In this document: positions 1 to 10,747 of the stretch, piece after piece
Layout of the letters: each line of letters begins with the position of its first letter
How positions within the stretch are numbered: the stretch's first letter is position 1
Assembly (NCBI GenBank): GCA_963708165.1
Contig: OY970187.1
Span: 2,232,001 to 2,296,000, forward strand
Length of the DNA stretch: 64,000 nt
Origin: Rubricoccus sp963708165
GTDB lineage: Bacteria; Bacteroidota; Rhodothermia; Rhodothermales; Rubricoccaceae
Direction of reading: 5' to 3'
Program-made: the position numbers and the translations under genes
Notes under the pieces: generated by a model
What the model was told of the DNA's origin: nothing
Seen by the model: only the letters and a program-made list of their open reading frames with translations
Databases searched by the model: none

Positions 1-2257
1 ACCTGGGCACAATTCAGATGGCCGCCGATGCGACGGTTCTGGGCGAGGCCGAAGTCGTCGCCGAGCGGGAGTTTATCGAGCAGCAGGCCGACCGGACCGT
101 CTACAACGTGGCCGACCAGGCCGTGACCGCTGGCGGCAACGCGCTCGAAACGCTCCAGACGCTTCCCTCCGTCGAGGTCGACACCGATGGCAACGTCTCG
201 CTGCGCGGCAACCAGAACGTCGCCATCCAGATCAATGGCCGCCCGGTGCCCGTCACCGGCGCCTTCCTGGCCGCACTGCTGCGCCAGATCGGCTCGGACA
301 AGATCGAGAAGGTTGAGGTCATCCCGAACCCCAGCGCCAAGTTCGAGCCCGACGGCATGGGCGGCATCATCAACATCGAACTCGCCGAGGGCACAGACCG
401 CGGCCTCTCGGGCGGCCTCACGCTCGGCGGCGGGTCGGAGCCCAGCGCCAACATCGGCGCCAACATCAGCTATCAAGCCGGCGCCTGGGACCTCAACACG
501 CAGTACGGCTTCCGCTACGACGACCGCATCTCGTTTCGGTCCTCGTTTATCGACACGCCGTTTTACACGTCCGACCAGGAGGGCGAGAACGGCAACCAGT
601 CGCAAAGCCACTTTCTCAACGGATCGGCGCTCTACGCGTTCAACCGCCTGACGGATCTCACGCTCGAAGGCTCCTTCGGCGTTCGTGACGGTGACGCCGA
701 CAGCCGGACGCGTTTCGACATCACGCGTCCCGCCGAGACCAACGCCACGCGCACCTTCCGCGAGAACGGCGGCGCGAGCGACGGCATCAACGGCGACCTC
801 GCACTCGTCTTCCGCCAGAAGTACGAGCAGACCGCCAGCGGCGGTGGCCCCGGGGCCTCTGGCGGTGGCCCTCCGGGCGGCGGCGGCTTCCGGGGCCGCG
901 GCGGCCCTCGCGGTGGCGGCGGCACCAACAGCGACCACGAACTTGCCATCGAGGCGCGGTACACGCTCAACGAGAACGACGACCTCGGCCTGTTCTCCGA
1001 CCTCGACGCAGGCGACGAGATCGTCTTCCTGGAGCGTCAACTCTCCGGCAGTACGAGAAACCAGGCTCGCTTCCAGGTCGACTACACGCGCCCCGTCGGC
1101 GCGCTAAAGCTCGAAACCGGCGTCCAGTTTATCGGCGACGACATCTCCAACGAGCAAGCGTTCGGAAACTGCAACCCGCTTCTCAACTCGGCGTGTGCCG
1201 AGGATGGGCCGTTCGAGTCCGTCGTGGGACGCACCAACGATTTCGAGTATGACCGCCAGATCGCGGCGGCGTATGTCCAAGGGTCGCGTCCGGTAGGGCC
1301 GTTCCAGGTCCAGGCGGGCATCCGCGCCGAGTACGCACAGCGCTCGTTCGCCTCGCTCACGGCTATTCCCGACCTGCCAGGCCTCCCGGCTCCTGACCCG
1401 GACGACGCGGAGTTCTCGTACACGAACCTCTTCCCGAGTGCCTTCGCGACGCTTCCCATCGGCGCCGCGCAGAACGGAACGCTGCTTCGCGCCACGTACC
1501 GCCGCGGCCTGGACCGGCCCAGCACGTTTTCGCTCAACCCGTTTCCCTCGTTCGAGGACAGCACGTTCGTGCGGGTGGGTAACCCGACACTGCGGCCTCA
1601 ATACACGGACTCGTACGAACTCAGCGCCACCTACCGCTACTTCATCACGCTCACGCCGTTCTACCGCCGCACGACGGACGTGATCGGCCGCAACGTGTTC
1701 ATCGACGAGACGACGGGCAACCGTCTGTTCACGCAGGTCAATGCAGGCGTGGAGGATTCCTACGGTCTCGAAAGCTCAGTCTTTGGGCAGTTCGGTCCGG
1801 TCTGCGCGGATTCGCAGGCGGCAGCCTCTACCAAGAAGCCACGTCGGGCAACATCGACGCAGGTATCCAGGCGACCGACGCGCTGACGTGGCGCGTGAAC
1901 GCAAACCTTCAGGCCAAGCTTCGCGAAGGGACGGACATGCAGTTCTTCATCTTCTACCGCGGCCCGAGCGAGATCTCGAACGGCCGCCGCGAGGGCTTCG
2001 GCTTCTCGTCGCTGGGCATCAACCAGAAGATCTCGGATCAGCTTTCGCTCTCGGCCCGCCTCAGCGATGTGTTCTCGACCGGGCGTTTCCGCTTCGAGAC
2101 GACGCAGGGCGAGTTCTTTACCCGCAGCGAGTTCGACCTCAACAACCAGCAGGTCTCGGCCACGCTGACGTGGACCTTCGGCTCGGGAACCGAGCGCCGC
2201 CAGCGCCAGCAGCCTCAGCAGGGCGGTGACCAGGGGGGCGACGGCTTCGGATTCTAG
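1..2257 (+). CDS. TonB-dependent outer-membrane receptor (5' truncated, one frameshift)
   Basis: Outer-membrane beta-barrel receptor that would import a substrate using TonB energy. The window opens inside the gene (codons in phase with base 3), so signal peptide and most of any N-terminal domain are missing. The first ~130 visible residues carry plug-domain hallmarks: LQTLPSVEVDTDGNVSLRG, then INGRPVPV, then VEVIPNPSAKFEPDGMGGII. The rest is barrel-like alternating sequence ending in a terminal Phe (GFGF), as expected for a BAM substrate. A Gly/Arg-rich insert lies around 835-930. The reading frame breaks near 1803: the upstream frame runs to a stop at 1886, while matching barrel sequence (GFAGGSLYQEATSGN) continues in another frame to 2257. 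One missing base would restore it. The substrate cannot be told from sequence. Confidence 0.85.
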
Positions 2258-2281
2258 CCTCTGGCGCGTTCTGTCGATTTC

Positions 2282-2314
2282 GGCCTCTGGCGAATAGCGC
2301 CAGAGGCCGTTTTT
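2282..2314 (+). terminator. Intrinsic terminator built from two inverted copies of the GCCTCTGGCG motif
   Basis: GGCCTCTGGCG, a six-base loop-side spacer, then CGCCAGAGGCC followed directly by GTTTTT. This is a strong GC stem plus U-tract 25 bases after the receptor stop codon. It is the clearest case in the window of the iterated motif serving as a rho-independent terminator. Confidence 0.85.
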
Positions 2315-2481
2315 GTGCGGCCAGCGGCGAGAGGGGTGTGACGCCAGAGGCCGAGCGCGACTAGAGGAGGGGATGATGTGTGGAAAGTGTGGGGAAGGGC
2401 GAGGTGTGATGGCGCCGTTAGCACTCGGTGGGTTATCGTCTTGATAATCTAGAGCCCTGCAATCCTTTGCCCTGTCCGTAC

Positions 2482-5400
2482 ATGTCTCGTCGCTACGCTG
2501 CTCTCGCGCTGGCCCTGCTGCTGCTCCCCGTTCTCGCTCTGTCCGCCTCGGCGCAGAGCACCGCCGAGCAGACCGCTGTCCGCTACCTCCAGGCCAACTG
2601 GAACCGCCACAGCCTCCAGCAGACGGATGTCACGGAGTTGGTCGTGACCGACGAGGTGCCAGGCGCCAACGGCATCCAGCACGTGTACCTGCGGCAGAGC
2701 ATCGGCGGCATCGAGGTCGCGAGCGGCCCACTCTCGGTCGGCATCGACCGGCACGGGCGCGTGTTTCACGCCGCCGGGCGCCTGTCGCCGGGCGTGGCGC
2801 AGCGCAAGAGCGGCGGGGCGGCCTCGGTGACGCCAGAGGCTGCGGTGCGAGCGTTGGCTCGGGCCTCTGGCGTGGCGGCGGGCGCGTCGTTTGCGTCGGT
2901 CTCGCAGAAGGGCGGGGCGATGCGCGAGACGGTGCTGGAGAGCGCGGCGACGCGCCTGCCGGTGGGCGTGCGTCTGGTCTACGCTGAGGACGGCGGTCGC
3001 CTGACGCTAGCGTGGGAGACGACGCTGTTTCTGAAGCGCGGGGGCGACTGGTTCGGCCAGATCGACGCGGCGACGGGTCGGGTGATCCGGATGGAGGACC
3101 GGTTGGTGCGTGAGACCTACCACGCTGCCCACTCGCCAGAGGCCTCTGGCGCGAAATCTTCGGATGCGAGGCCCTCCGGGGCGCCGCCGATGGTGCCGTT
3201 TGCGGTCCGCGCCGCCAAGGCGCTCGCCACGCAGGCCTCTGGCGGCGCGACGTACCGCGTCTACCCGATGCCGATTGAAAGCCCGATCTACGCTGACCCT
3301 CTGCCCCCCTCGGACGCTCGCGTGATCGTCTCCGGCGTGGAGGACGGCGTGGCCTCCCCGTTTGGCTGGCACGATACCGACGGCGTGGCCGGGGCGGAGT
3401 TCACCACCACCCGCGGCAACAACACCCACGCCTACCTCGACCGCAACGATGACGAGGCGCCGGACAGTGGCGGCGAGCCCGACGGCGGCGACGCGCTCGC
3501 CTTCGACTTTCCTCTCGATCTGGCGCAGGGGCCTCTGGCGAACAAGAACGCGTCCGTGGTCAACCTCTTCTACTGGAGCAACATCATCCACGACGTGATG
3601 TACCGTTACGGCTTCGACGAGGCCAGCGGCAACTTCCAGGCCAACAACTACGGCAACGGCGGCCGCGAGGGTGACGCAGTGGATTCGGAAAGCCAGAGCG
3701 GCGCCGAGATCTGCAACGAGGAAAACCCCTGCGACACCAACGCCAACTTCTCGACGCCTGCAGACGGGCAGGAGCCGCGGATGCAGATGTACATCGGGTC
3801 CAACCCGTCGCCAGATGCAGACGGCTCGTTCGACAACGTCGTCGTGGCGCACGAGTACGGCCACGGGATCTCGACGCGCCTTACCGGCGGGCCGGCCAAC
3901 GTGGGCTGCCTTCGCAACGAGGAGCAGATGGGCGAAGGCTGGAGCGACTACTTCGGCCTCATCATGACCATCGAGCCTGGGGACACGGGCGCGGATCGGC
4001 GGCCGATCGGCAACTACCTCTCGGGACAGCCGACCTCAGCCCGAGGCTTCCGGCCCACCGAGTACTCCACCGACTTCGCCGTCAATCCGTCCACCTACGC
4101 GACTTCCAACAGTGGCGTGAGCGTGCCGCACGGCGTCGGGTACGTGTGGGCGACGGCCCTCTGGGAGATGACCTGGGAGCTGATCGCGGAAAACGGCTGG
4201 GACCCGGATCTGTACAACGCCAGAGGCTCGGCAGGCAATCAGATCGCGCTCGCGCTCGTGATGGAAGGCCTCAAGCTGCAGCCCTGCAACCCCGGCTTTG
4301 TGGACGGCCGCGATGCCATCCTCGCCGCAGATCAGGCACTGTACAACGGTGACAACACGGCCGTCATCTGGCGCGCTTTTGCGCGTCGCGGGCTCGGTCT
4401 CACTGCCAGCCAGGGCTCGTCGGCCTCTCGCGCCGATCAAGTCGAGAGCTTTATCGAGCCCGAGGAGAACCCGCCAGCGGCCATCACCGACCTCGATGTG
4501 ATCCCCAACGGTGACTTCGCGACGCTCACCTTTACGGCCACAGGCGATGACGGCACCGTAGGCACGGCCACAGAGTACTTCGTCCGCACCAGTTCCTCGC
4601 CCATCCTGACCGAGCAGGACTGGGCCGCGGCGACGCCACGGATGGTCGTCGAGACGCCGCAGGCCACAGGCACGGCGGAGTCGATCGAACTCTTCGGGCT
4701 GGAGTTCCGCACCACCTACCACCTGGCGATCAAGGCGGGCGACGAGAGCTTTAACGCCTCGCCGGTCTCGAACTCCGCCGAGTTCACAACGCTTGGCCCG
4801 CCAGACGTTCAGCTGTCGTCGGGCGTCATCACGTTTTCTGCCAGAATCGGAGGCGTTGCCGAGTCGACGGTGGAGATCCAGAACACGGGCGAGGGCGATC
4901 TCCGCTACAGCCTCTCCGCTACTGCAGGCAGCGACCCGAGCGTGGCGGGCCAGAACCAGGGCGGCGGAGGTCCTGACGCCTTTGGGTACAGCTGGATTGA
5001 TTCGGACGAAACCGGAGGCCCGGACTTCAACTGGGTTGACATTTCGAACACAGGGACTCGGGTATCGCTCCGTGACAACAGCAGTGAGTCTGTGACGCTT
5101 CCCTTCGTGTTCCCGTTCTACGGGGACGATTACGCGGCGGTCTTCGTCGGATCCAACGGCCTCTTGTCCTTTGCAGAAGAAGGGTCAACCAACGCTCCAA
5201 ACTCGTCGGTACCCAACCGCAACCTCCCCAATGCGATCATCGCGGCATACTGGGACGACCTCGATCCTTCTGCCAACGGCCGCGTCCTTCATCAGGACAT
5301 GGGCGATGGACGCTTCGTGGTCACGTACGAAGACGTGCCTCACCTCGACGAGAAGGGTGCAGGAGAACTGAGCACCTTCCAGGTCATTCTCAACGAGAGC

Positions 5401-6367
5401 GGCTCGGTTGTTCTCCAGTATCTGCGGATGACCGACGACGCAGATGAGCCCAACTCGCACACCATCGGCATCGAGAACGCTGATGGGTCCGACGGTCTTC
5501 AGGTTGTCAACAACGCGGCGTATGTGCACGATGACCTCGCGATCCGATTCGCTCCGTTCTGGGGGGACGCTCCGGTCGACACCGGCCGTGTCAGCGGTGG
5601 CAGTTCGCAGAACGGTCACGCTGATCGCAAATGCGGAAGGCCTCGCTCCAGGCGTCTACGATGGCACTCTCACCATCGAGTCGAACGACCCGGATGAGGA
5701 GGCTGTGACGGTCGCGCTGCAACTGACGGTGAGCAACGAGCCCGTCCCAACCGCCTCGGTGACGCCGGGCTCGATTGTCGCTGACGTGCCGCGCCTGCAG
5801 ACGCGCGAGGTCGCGCTCACCATCACCAACTCGGGCGGCGAAGACCTGGACTGGTCCCTCGCGGACGCCAGCGGCTCGCTCCCGGAGTGGCTCGCGCTCA
5901 GTGCCTCTGGCGGCACGCTCACGCCGGGCCAGTCTGCCGACCTGACGGCGACGCTCACGGCGGATACCGCGTTCGACGAAGGCAGCACACAGGCGACGAC
6001 GCTGAACCTTGTCTCCAACGACCCCACCGGTACGCGCACGATCCGTGTGACGATGAACGTGCTCGCGGCGGTGTCCAACGAGAATGGGCTGGACTTCGAC
6101 GGGCCGTACATGCTCAGCGAACTCGCGCCCAACCCCGTGAGCCGGTCCGCGCGGGCCACGTTCGCCGTGCGTGAGTCCCAGACGGTTACCCTGGACGTGT
6201 TGGACCTGCTGGGCCGCCGCGTCGCCACGGTCCACAGCGGGCCGGTGGCCGGGATGACGCAGCAGAGCGTAGAGATCGACGCCTCGCAGCTGGCCTCTGG
6301 CGCGTACGTGCTGGTCCTGCGCGGTGAGGCGTTCGTGGCGTCTCGCCGCCTCACCGTGACGCGCTGA
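2482..6367 (+). CDS. Secreted M36 (fungalysin-type) metallopeptidase with T9SS sorting domain (one frameshift)
   Basis: Extracellular zinc endopeptidase of about 1294 aa once one +1 indel is removed. The ATG at 2482 is chosen because it starts a classic signal peptide (MSRRYAALALALLLLPVLAL, ending ASAQ); an upstream in-frame extension is unlikely. Residues ~45-130 look like an FTP-type propeptide. The active site is HEYGH at residues 457-461 with the third ligand Glu485 in GEGWSDY. A fibronectin-III-like module (~665-755) and immunoglobulin-like repeats (LTIESNDPDEEAVTV, NLVSNDPTGTRTI) follow. The end is a T9SS type A domain (ELAPNPVS, LDVLDLLGRRVAT, ASGAYVLVLRGE). The frame breaks near 5610 (SSQ to TVTLIANAEG, one extra A). 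It is a likely nutrient-acquisition protease secreted through the outer membrane. Confidence 0.88.
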
Positions 6368-6385
6368 GCGGGCCTCTGGCGGTAT

Positions 6386-6416
6386 GGCCTCTGGCGGGAT
6401 CCCCTCGCCAGAGGCC
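6386..6416. terminator. Hairpin of two inverted motif copies after the M36 gene
   Basis: GGCCTCTGGCG and CGCCAGAGGCC pair around a nine-base loop, with a further single motif copy at 6371. It lies 19 bases after the M36 stop. There is no T-tract, so terminator function is inferred from position and stem only. Confidence 0.5.
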
Positions 6417-6486
6417 GGGCGTTGGGCTCGCGGGTGTTAGGTGCGGGTAAGTTCTGGGTCTAGCGCCCGGACCTCCCGCCACACCC

Positions 6487-6933
6487 ATGCGCCTGTTTCT
6501 GATTCTCGCCTTCGCCTTCGCGGCCCTTCCCGCCACGGCTCAGCCCGAGCACGATCAGGAGGTGACATGGCGCAGCTACGACGGCGGGGCGCCACGTGCC
6601 GTCCGTGTGCGCGTGTTCGCCTCTGGCGATGAGCGGCGGCCCCACACCGTCGTCGTGGACGACCGCGCGAGCAACGGACAAACTCCCGTCACCGACGAGG
6701 CGCCATACGTGGCCGACACCATCGCGCGCGAACTGGGCTTTAACCCGGTCGAGGCGTCGTTTGTGTTTCGCTTTACCGCTGCTTCGTTCGCCGAAGACGG
6801 CCGCGATACGGGCAAGACTGTGCTCCTGCGGGCCACATTTCAGCGCACCTCCAGCGGCGCCCTCGGCGCGCCCAACTGGCGCGTGCTCACGTCAGAGGGG
6901 CTGGAGGATCTCACCGACCGGCAGATGCGCTAG
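6487..6933 (+). CDS. Small secreted protein of unknown function
   Basis: 148 aa with an evident signal peptide (MRLFLILAFAFAALPATAQ) and a mature domain of about 129 residues. The mature part has alternating hydrophobic strands and the motif VADTIARELGFNPVEASFVF. No catalytic pattern or lipobox is recognisable and I cannot place the family. The ATG at 6487 gives a complete signal peptide. It sits alone between the M36 gene and the HTH gene, with about 120-140 bp on either side. One motif copy lies inside the gene near 6620 (ASG signature). Confidence 0.7.
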   Translation: MRLFLILAFAFAALPATAQPEHDQEVTWRSYDGGAPRAVRVRVFASGDERRPHTVVVDDRASNGQTPVTDEAPYVADTIARELGFNPVEASFVFRFTAASFAEDGRDTGKTVLLRATFQRTSSGALGAPNWRVLTSEGLEDLTDRQMR

Positions 6934-7074
6934 GGGCAGAACTCTTGGTGACCTGCGACCGCCAGAGGCCTCTGGCGAGAGATGCGTGAAGGTGTGCGCG
7001 GAGAGGACCTTTCAGGGCGGCTGCGGCGTGGAAGGCGTCGTAACAACCAACGCCACGCGTAGGCCTTCGCAGCC

Positions 7075-7467
7075 ATGACCGACGACGCCACCAAGCTCGA
7101 CCTCGACGAACTCTCCGAGGCGCTCCTCATCTCCAAGCAAACCCTCGTCCGCTGGACCGACCGAGGGCTGATCAACGCCAACCTGGGCTGGGGAATCTCG
7201 AAGCGAAACGAGGAGACGCGGCTCATCGAGATCAGCCCGTCCTCGCTGGACTTCCTCAACGGCTTCGCCGCCGAATACCGCGAGGACACCGTGAGCCGGA
7301 CCGAGGCGCGGCGCCTGCTCAAGCTGATCGACCGTAACCAGGTGCAGAAGCTGATCCGGCAGGGCAGCATCAAGGCCAAAAAGATCAAGGGCGAGACGCG
7401 TGTCAGCGTCGGCTCCGTCGAGGATTACCTCCGCACGCTCGAAGAGGACGAGACGGCAACGGCCTAA
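7075..7467 (+). CDS. Helix-turn-helix DNA-binding protein (excisionase/MerR-like)
   Basis: 130 aa, no membrane segment. Two segments resemble excisionase-type winged HTH units. The first is LISKQTLVRWTDRGLI near residues 18-33 and the second RTEARRLLKLIDRNQVQKLI near 75-95, followed by KKIKGETRVSVGSVEDYL, typical of a DNA-reading helix plus wing. A cytoplasmic regulator or architectural protein is likely; its target is unknown. It is transcribed toward the prenyltransferase gene but separated from it by a motif palindrome at 7468. No integrase or phage gene is nearby, so a true recombination excisionase role is not supported. Confidence 0.65.
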   Translation: MTDDATKLDLDELSEALLISKQTLVRWTDRGLINANLGWGISKRNEETRLIEISPSSLDFLNGFAAEYREDTVSRTEARRLLKLIDRNQVQKLIRQGSIKAKKIKGETRVSVGSVEDYLRTLEEDETATA

Positions 7468-7485
7468 GCCTCTGGCGCCAGAGGC
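7468..7485. repeat. 18-bp motif palindrome just after the HTH gene
   Basis: A perfect GCCTCTGGCGCCAGAGGC starts one base after the TAA stop. It could form a 9-bp stem cruciform or RNA hairpin, but there is no U-tract. Confidence 0.7.
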
Positions 7486-7545
7486 TGTGGCACAGAACCC
7501 CGCTCGCGCCAGAGGCTGGCGCGGGCTCCGGTGTAGGTTGGCGGC

Positions 7546-8397
7546 ATGGACCTCCTTCGTCTCACGCGCCCGCTCAACGTGATCCTGTTCCTCGCCGCCA
7601 CGGCGCTGGGCGGCGTGCTCGTGGCCGGTGGCGACGCGTTCGGGGTTGACGCGCTGCGCGCTCTGCTCCTCGCAATGGTCTCGGCCACGCTCGTCGGCGC
7701 AGGGTCCAACGTGATCAACGACCTCTACGACGTGGAGATCGACCGCGTGAACAAGCCTGACAGACCTCTGGCGAAAGGGACCGTGAGTGCGCGCGCGGCG
7801 TGGGGCTTCTGGGTGCTGCTCTCCGCGGGCGGTGTGCTTTTTGGCGCGATGGTGTCGCCGTTGCACGCGGCAATTTCGGCGGCGTCGGTGGCGCTACTGT
7901 GGGGCTACAGCGCGAAGCTCAAAGGAACCATCTTGCTGGGCAACGTGGCGGTTGCGGCGACCATCGGGCTGGGCGTGGCGTTTGGCGGTCTGGCCGTCGG
8001 TCTCGCCAGAGGCCCGCTGTGGGCGGGTGTGGGGCTGGGTGCACTTATCGTGTTCGCGCGCGAGATCGCCAAGGACGTGGAGGACACCGAGGGCGACCGC
8101 GCAGGCGGCGCGCGCACGCTGCCCATCGTGTGGGGTGAGCGCCGCGCGCTGGGGCTGAGCATCGCCGTGCTCGTGCTGGTGCTCGCGGCGGTGCCTCTGG
8201 CGGCGGAGGTGGTGGGCGCGTCGTTTTACGTCTGGGGTCTGCCTCTGGCGACGTGCGTGCTCACGGCGCTGTGGACGCTCGCCTCGGCAATGGCTTCGGG
8301 CGAGGCGTTGCGCGCGCCCTCGCGCCGCGCCAGCGGCTGGATGAAGGGCGCGCTCGTAGCCGGCATCGTGGGGCTGGTGCTCGCGCGGCTGGGCTGA
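7546..8397 (+). CDS. UbiA-family prenyltransferase
   Basis: 283-aa integral membrane enzyme that transfers a polyprenyl chain to an acceptor. Both Asp-rich magnesium/diphosphate motifs are present: NDLYDVEIDRVNKPDRPLAK (residues ~57-76) and DVEDTEGDRAGGARTLP (~178-194). About eight hydrophobic helices surround them. The motif wording and length resemble the geranylgeranylglycerol-phosphate geranylgeranyltransferase-like branch common in Bacteroidota more than the menaquinone enzyme MenA, but the acceptor cannot be fixed from sequence. The gene stands alone and converges on the T9SS gene that ends at 8408. Confidence 0.85.
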   Translation: MDLLRLTRPLNVILFLAATALGGVLVAGGDAFGVDALRALLLAMVSATLVGAGSNVINDLYDVEIDRVNKPDRPLAKGTVSARAAWGFWVLLSAGGVLFGAMVSPLHAAISAASVALLWGYSAKLKGTILLGNVAVAATIGLGVAFGGLAVGLARGPLWAGVGLGALIVFAREIAKDVEDTEGDRAGGARTLPIVWGERRALGLSIAVLVLVLAAVPLAAEVVGASFYVWGLPLATCVLTALWTLASAMASGEALRAPSRRASGWMKGALVAGIVGLVLARLG

Positions 8398-8407
8398 GCC
8401 TCTGGCG

Positions 8408-9832
8408 CTACCGCGCGACGGTGAACCGCGCGCTCGTCACCGCGCCGCCCGCTTCGGCACGCGCCACGTACACGCCCGCGGCCCACGCCGACGTGTCCAC
8501 CTCCCACGCGTGCTCGGTGCGGGCGCCAGAGGCTTCAGTGTGCACCGCGCGGCCTCTGGCGTCGAAGACGGTGAGCTGCGCCGCCTCTGGCGTGTCCAGG
8601 TCTAGCGCGATCCGCACCGCGCCTGCACCGGGATTGGGACTCACGCGCAGCGCCGCGCCAGAGGCCGCGGGCGGCTCGGGCTCAGATGACACCGGCAGGC
8701 TCACCGCCTCCACAGTCCGCCACACCCCGCTCTGCGTCGCCGCGTAGATCCGGCCGTCCCGCGCCAGCTCCACGTCCAGCACGCCGTGACCGCCCCACCC
8801 GCTCCCCTCGCCTGTGAGGTCCTGCCACGTCCGGCCCCCGTCGTTTGACCACACGATGACGCCGCGGTCGTCGACGATCTCCCGCATCGGGCAGAATGTC
8901 TCCGCCGTCGATACCTACAACGAGCCGTCCCGGCCTCGTCCACCTCGACCGTGAGCGACTGCGGGTACTCGATCTCGGAGCCGCGACCGAACGAGCGCCG
9001 CTCCTGATAGGTCTCGCCGCCGTCCTCGCTGGCGTAGATGCCTGGAAACCCTGTGTCGGTGATGTCCAAGATCGCGTAAGCCGTTCCGCCGTAGGGGTGC
9101 GATGGGTCTGCGTGCACTTCCACGGCGTCCACGCCCCACCGGAACGGGCTCCAGAACGCGGAGCACGTGAACGCGAGCCCGCCATCGGCATCGGTCGTGC
9201 TGTAGCCCATCCCGTTGTAGACGGCGACGAGGAGCCGCCCGTCGGGAAACGCCGCGCTCGGCGGCAGGTCGGCGGCGTCGAAGGGCCGCCCGCCCTCGCA
9301 GGCGCCCCCGGCGTCGTCGAAGGGGACGGGGGCGTAGACGTCGCCGCCATCGGTGGAGCGGCAGAGCCCGCTGCCGCCGGTGTAGAGCGCCGGGCGGGCG
9401 CCGGGCGCGGTGCCCACAGGCGGTGCGAGCGCGCTCTCGTGCGCGTGATCCATGTCGCTACAGGTGAAGGGCTCGGTGCTCTGGGAGTCCGACCACGTCC
9501 GCCCCCCGTCGCGGGAGACCTCGACGGAGGCGGCCCCACTACCGATGCCGCTGAGCAGCGTGCCGTCGGCGAGGGACTCGAACCCGTCGCCCGCTCGGTC
9601 GTGCATCCTCGTCCACGTCCCGTCGCGCTCGTAGCCGGTAGACGCCGTAGTCCCTCGTGACCCGCTCGGTCGCGAAGAGGGTGTCTTGTGAGCCGTCGGC
9701 GGCGTCGCCGTGAATGGTAGCGAGGCCGGCCATGAGCGTGTCGAAGCCGATGCGCTCCCACGTCACCTGCGCCTCTGGCGCGGTAGCGCAGAGGCACAGG
9801 AGGGCGAGGGCGAGAAGAGGTAGGAATCGCAT
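8408..9832 (-). CDS. T9SS-sorted protein with Asp-box (sialidase/YCF48-like) repeats, three indels
   Basis: Secreted protein of about 473 aa after removal of three extra bases (near 9635, 8925 and 8885; the corrected length is divisible by three). It starts at 9832 with a signal peptide (MRFLPLLALALLCLCATAPE). The body carries repeated Asp-box motifs typical of BNR/sortilin beta-propellers: VSRDGGRTWSDS, RSTDGGDVYAP, SEDGGETYQE and SNDGGRTWQDL. The C-terminal ~75 residues are a T9SS type A domain (VSPNPGAGAVRIALDL, LTVFDARGRAV, WAAGVYVARAEAGG). The propeller suggests glycan or protein binding on the cell surface or outside. No sialidase catalytic arginine triad was identified, so enzyme activity is not claimed. 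Confidence 0.75.
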
Positions 9833-9840
9833 GGCTGAAG

Positions 9841-10010
9841 CTACCGCGTGACGGTGAAGCGCTCCACCTGCGGGGCCTGCCCGTCCGCGCGCAAGCGGAC
9901 GAGGTACACGCCGGGGGCGAGTCCGCTGCGGAGGCGCGCGGAGTGCCGCCCGGCGTCGTAGACGCCGTGGGCGAGGATGGTCTCTCGCCCATCCACGCTC
10001 GTACACGTCG
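9841..10010 (-). pseudogene. Orphan T9SS C-terminal domain remnant
   Basis: The minus strand here encodes a clean sorting-domain tail: GVYDAGRHSARLRSGLAPGV, then YLVRLRADGQAPQVERFTVTR and a stop at 9841. It has no secreted-protein body upstream. The reading frame continues upstream only into antisense of the sigma-factor region, and the domain's N-terminal half is degenerate. It ends 8 bp before the start of the intact T9SS gene on the same strand. It is best read as the tail of a deleted or rearranged T9SS gene. Two motif copies form a palindrome inside it at 10027-10044. Confidence 0.5.
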
Positions 10011-10188
10011 CGTACCCAAAGAGGTAGCCTCTGGCGCCAGAGGCTCGGGCGAAACACAGGAGACGGGCGGGCACGTACGCCGCGCCTAGATTCCGACTCG
10101 CGCCCGCGTGTGACTTCGCGCACGCCAGAGGCGGCTCCACCTGTGCCCGCGATTCTCGCAGGCCGCCCCGACCCTTTGGGGACGTTTT

Positions 10189-10740
10189 ATGCACCCCTTC
10201 AGTCCCGAGTCTGTCACGCTGGCCCAAGGCGGCGACCGCGAGGCGCGCGAGCGGCTCATGGCAGGCATCGAGCCCGTGCTGCGCTCCTTTTTCGGCGCCC
10301 GCATCGGCCGCACGCCCGACGCCGACGACCTCGTGCAGAACACGTTTATCCGCATCCACCGCGGGCTCGAAGCGCTCGAAAACCCGGCCCGCCTCAAAGC
10401 CTTCGCGCTCAAAGCGGCGCTCTACGAACTCCAGGACTTCTACCGTGGCCGCGGCCAACTCCGCGAGGCCCTCTTCGACCCCGACCTGCCCACGCCCGGC
10501 AGCGTGGGCGCCGACGACGGCGCCGACCGCATCGACCTCGACCGCGCGATGAGCGCCCTCACCGACCACGCCCGCGAGATCCTCGAACTCCGCCAACTCG
10601 GCTACCCCTACGCCGAAATCGCCGAGACCCTCGGCACGACCGAGGCGGCTGTCAAGATGCAAGTCAAGCGCGCCTTCGAGCGCCTCCGCTCCGTCCTCGC
10701 CACCGTTTTCGCTTTCCTCAGCCTGTCCCCCTTCGGCTGA
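10189..10740 (+). CDS. ECF-type RNA polymerase sigma factor
   Basis: 183 aa. Region 2 is visible as DADDLVQNTFIRIHRGLEAL (residues ~44-63). Region 4 is REILELRQLGYPYAEIAETLGTTEAAVKMQVKRAFERLR (~130-168), with its HTH. The ATG at 10189 follows a G-rich stretch. It is followed after 7 bp by an FecR-like anti-sigma factor and then an STN-containing TonB receptor. This FecI/FecR/FecA-like order suggests the sigma factor activates the receptor operon on a cell-surface signal. The target promoter is unknown. Confidence 0.88.
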   Translation: MHPFSPESVTLAQGGDREARERLMAGIEPVLRSFFGARIGRTPDADDLVQNTFIRIHRGLEALENPARLKAFALKAALYELQDFYRGRGQLREALFDPDLPTPGSVGADDGADRIDLDRAMSALTDHAREILELRQLGYPYAEIAETLGTTEAAVKMQVKRAFERLRSVLATVFAFLSLSPFG

Positions 10741-10747
10741 CCCCACT

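Noticed and set aside
7075..7467. Prophage or integrative element marked by the excisionase-like HTH protein
   Set aside because: No integrase, att-like direct repeats or phage genes lie around it.
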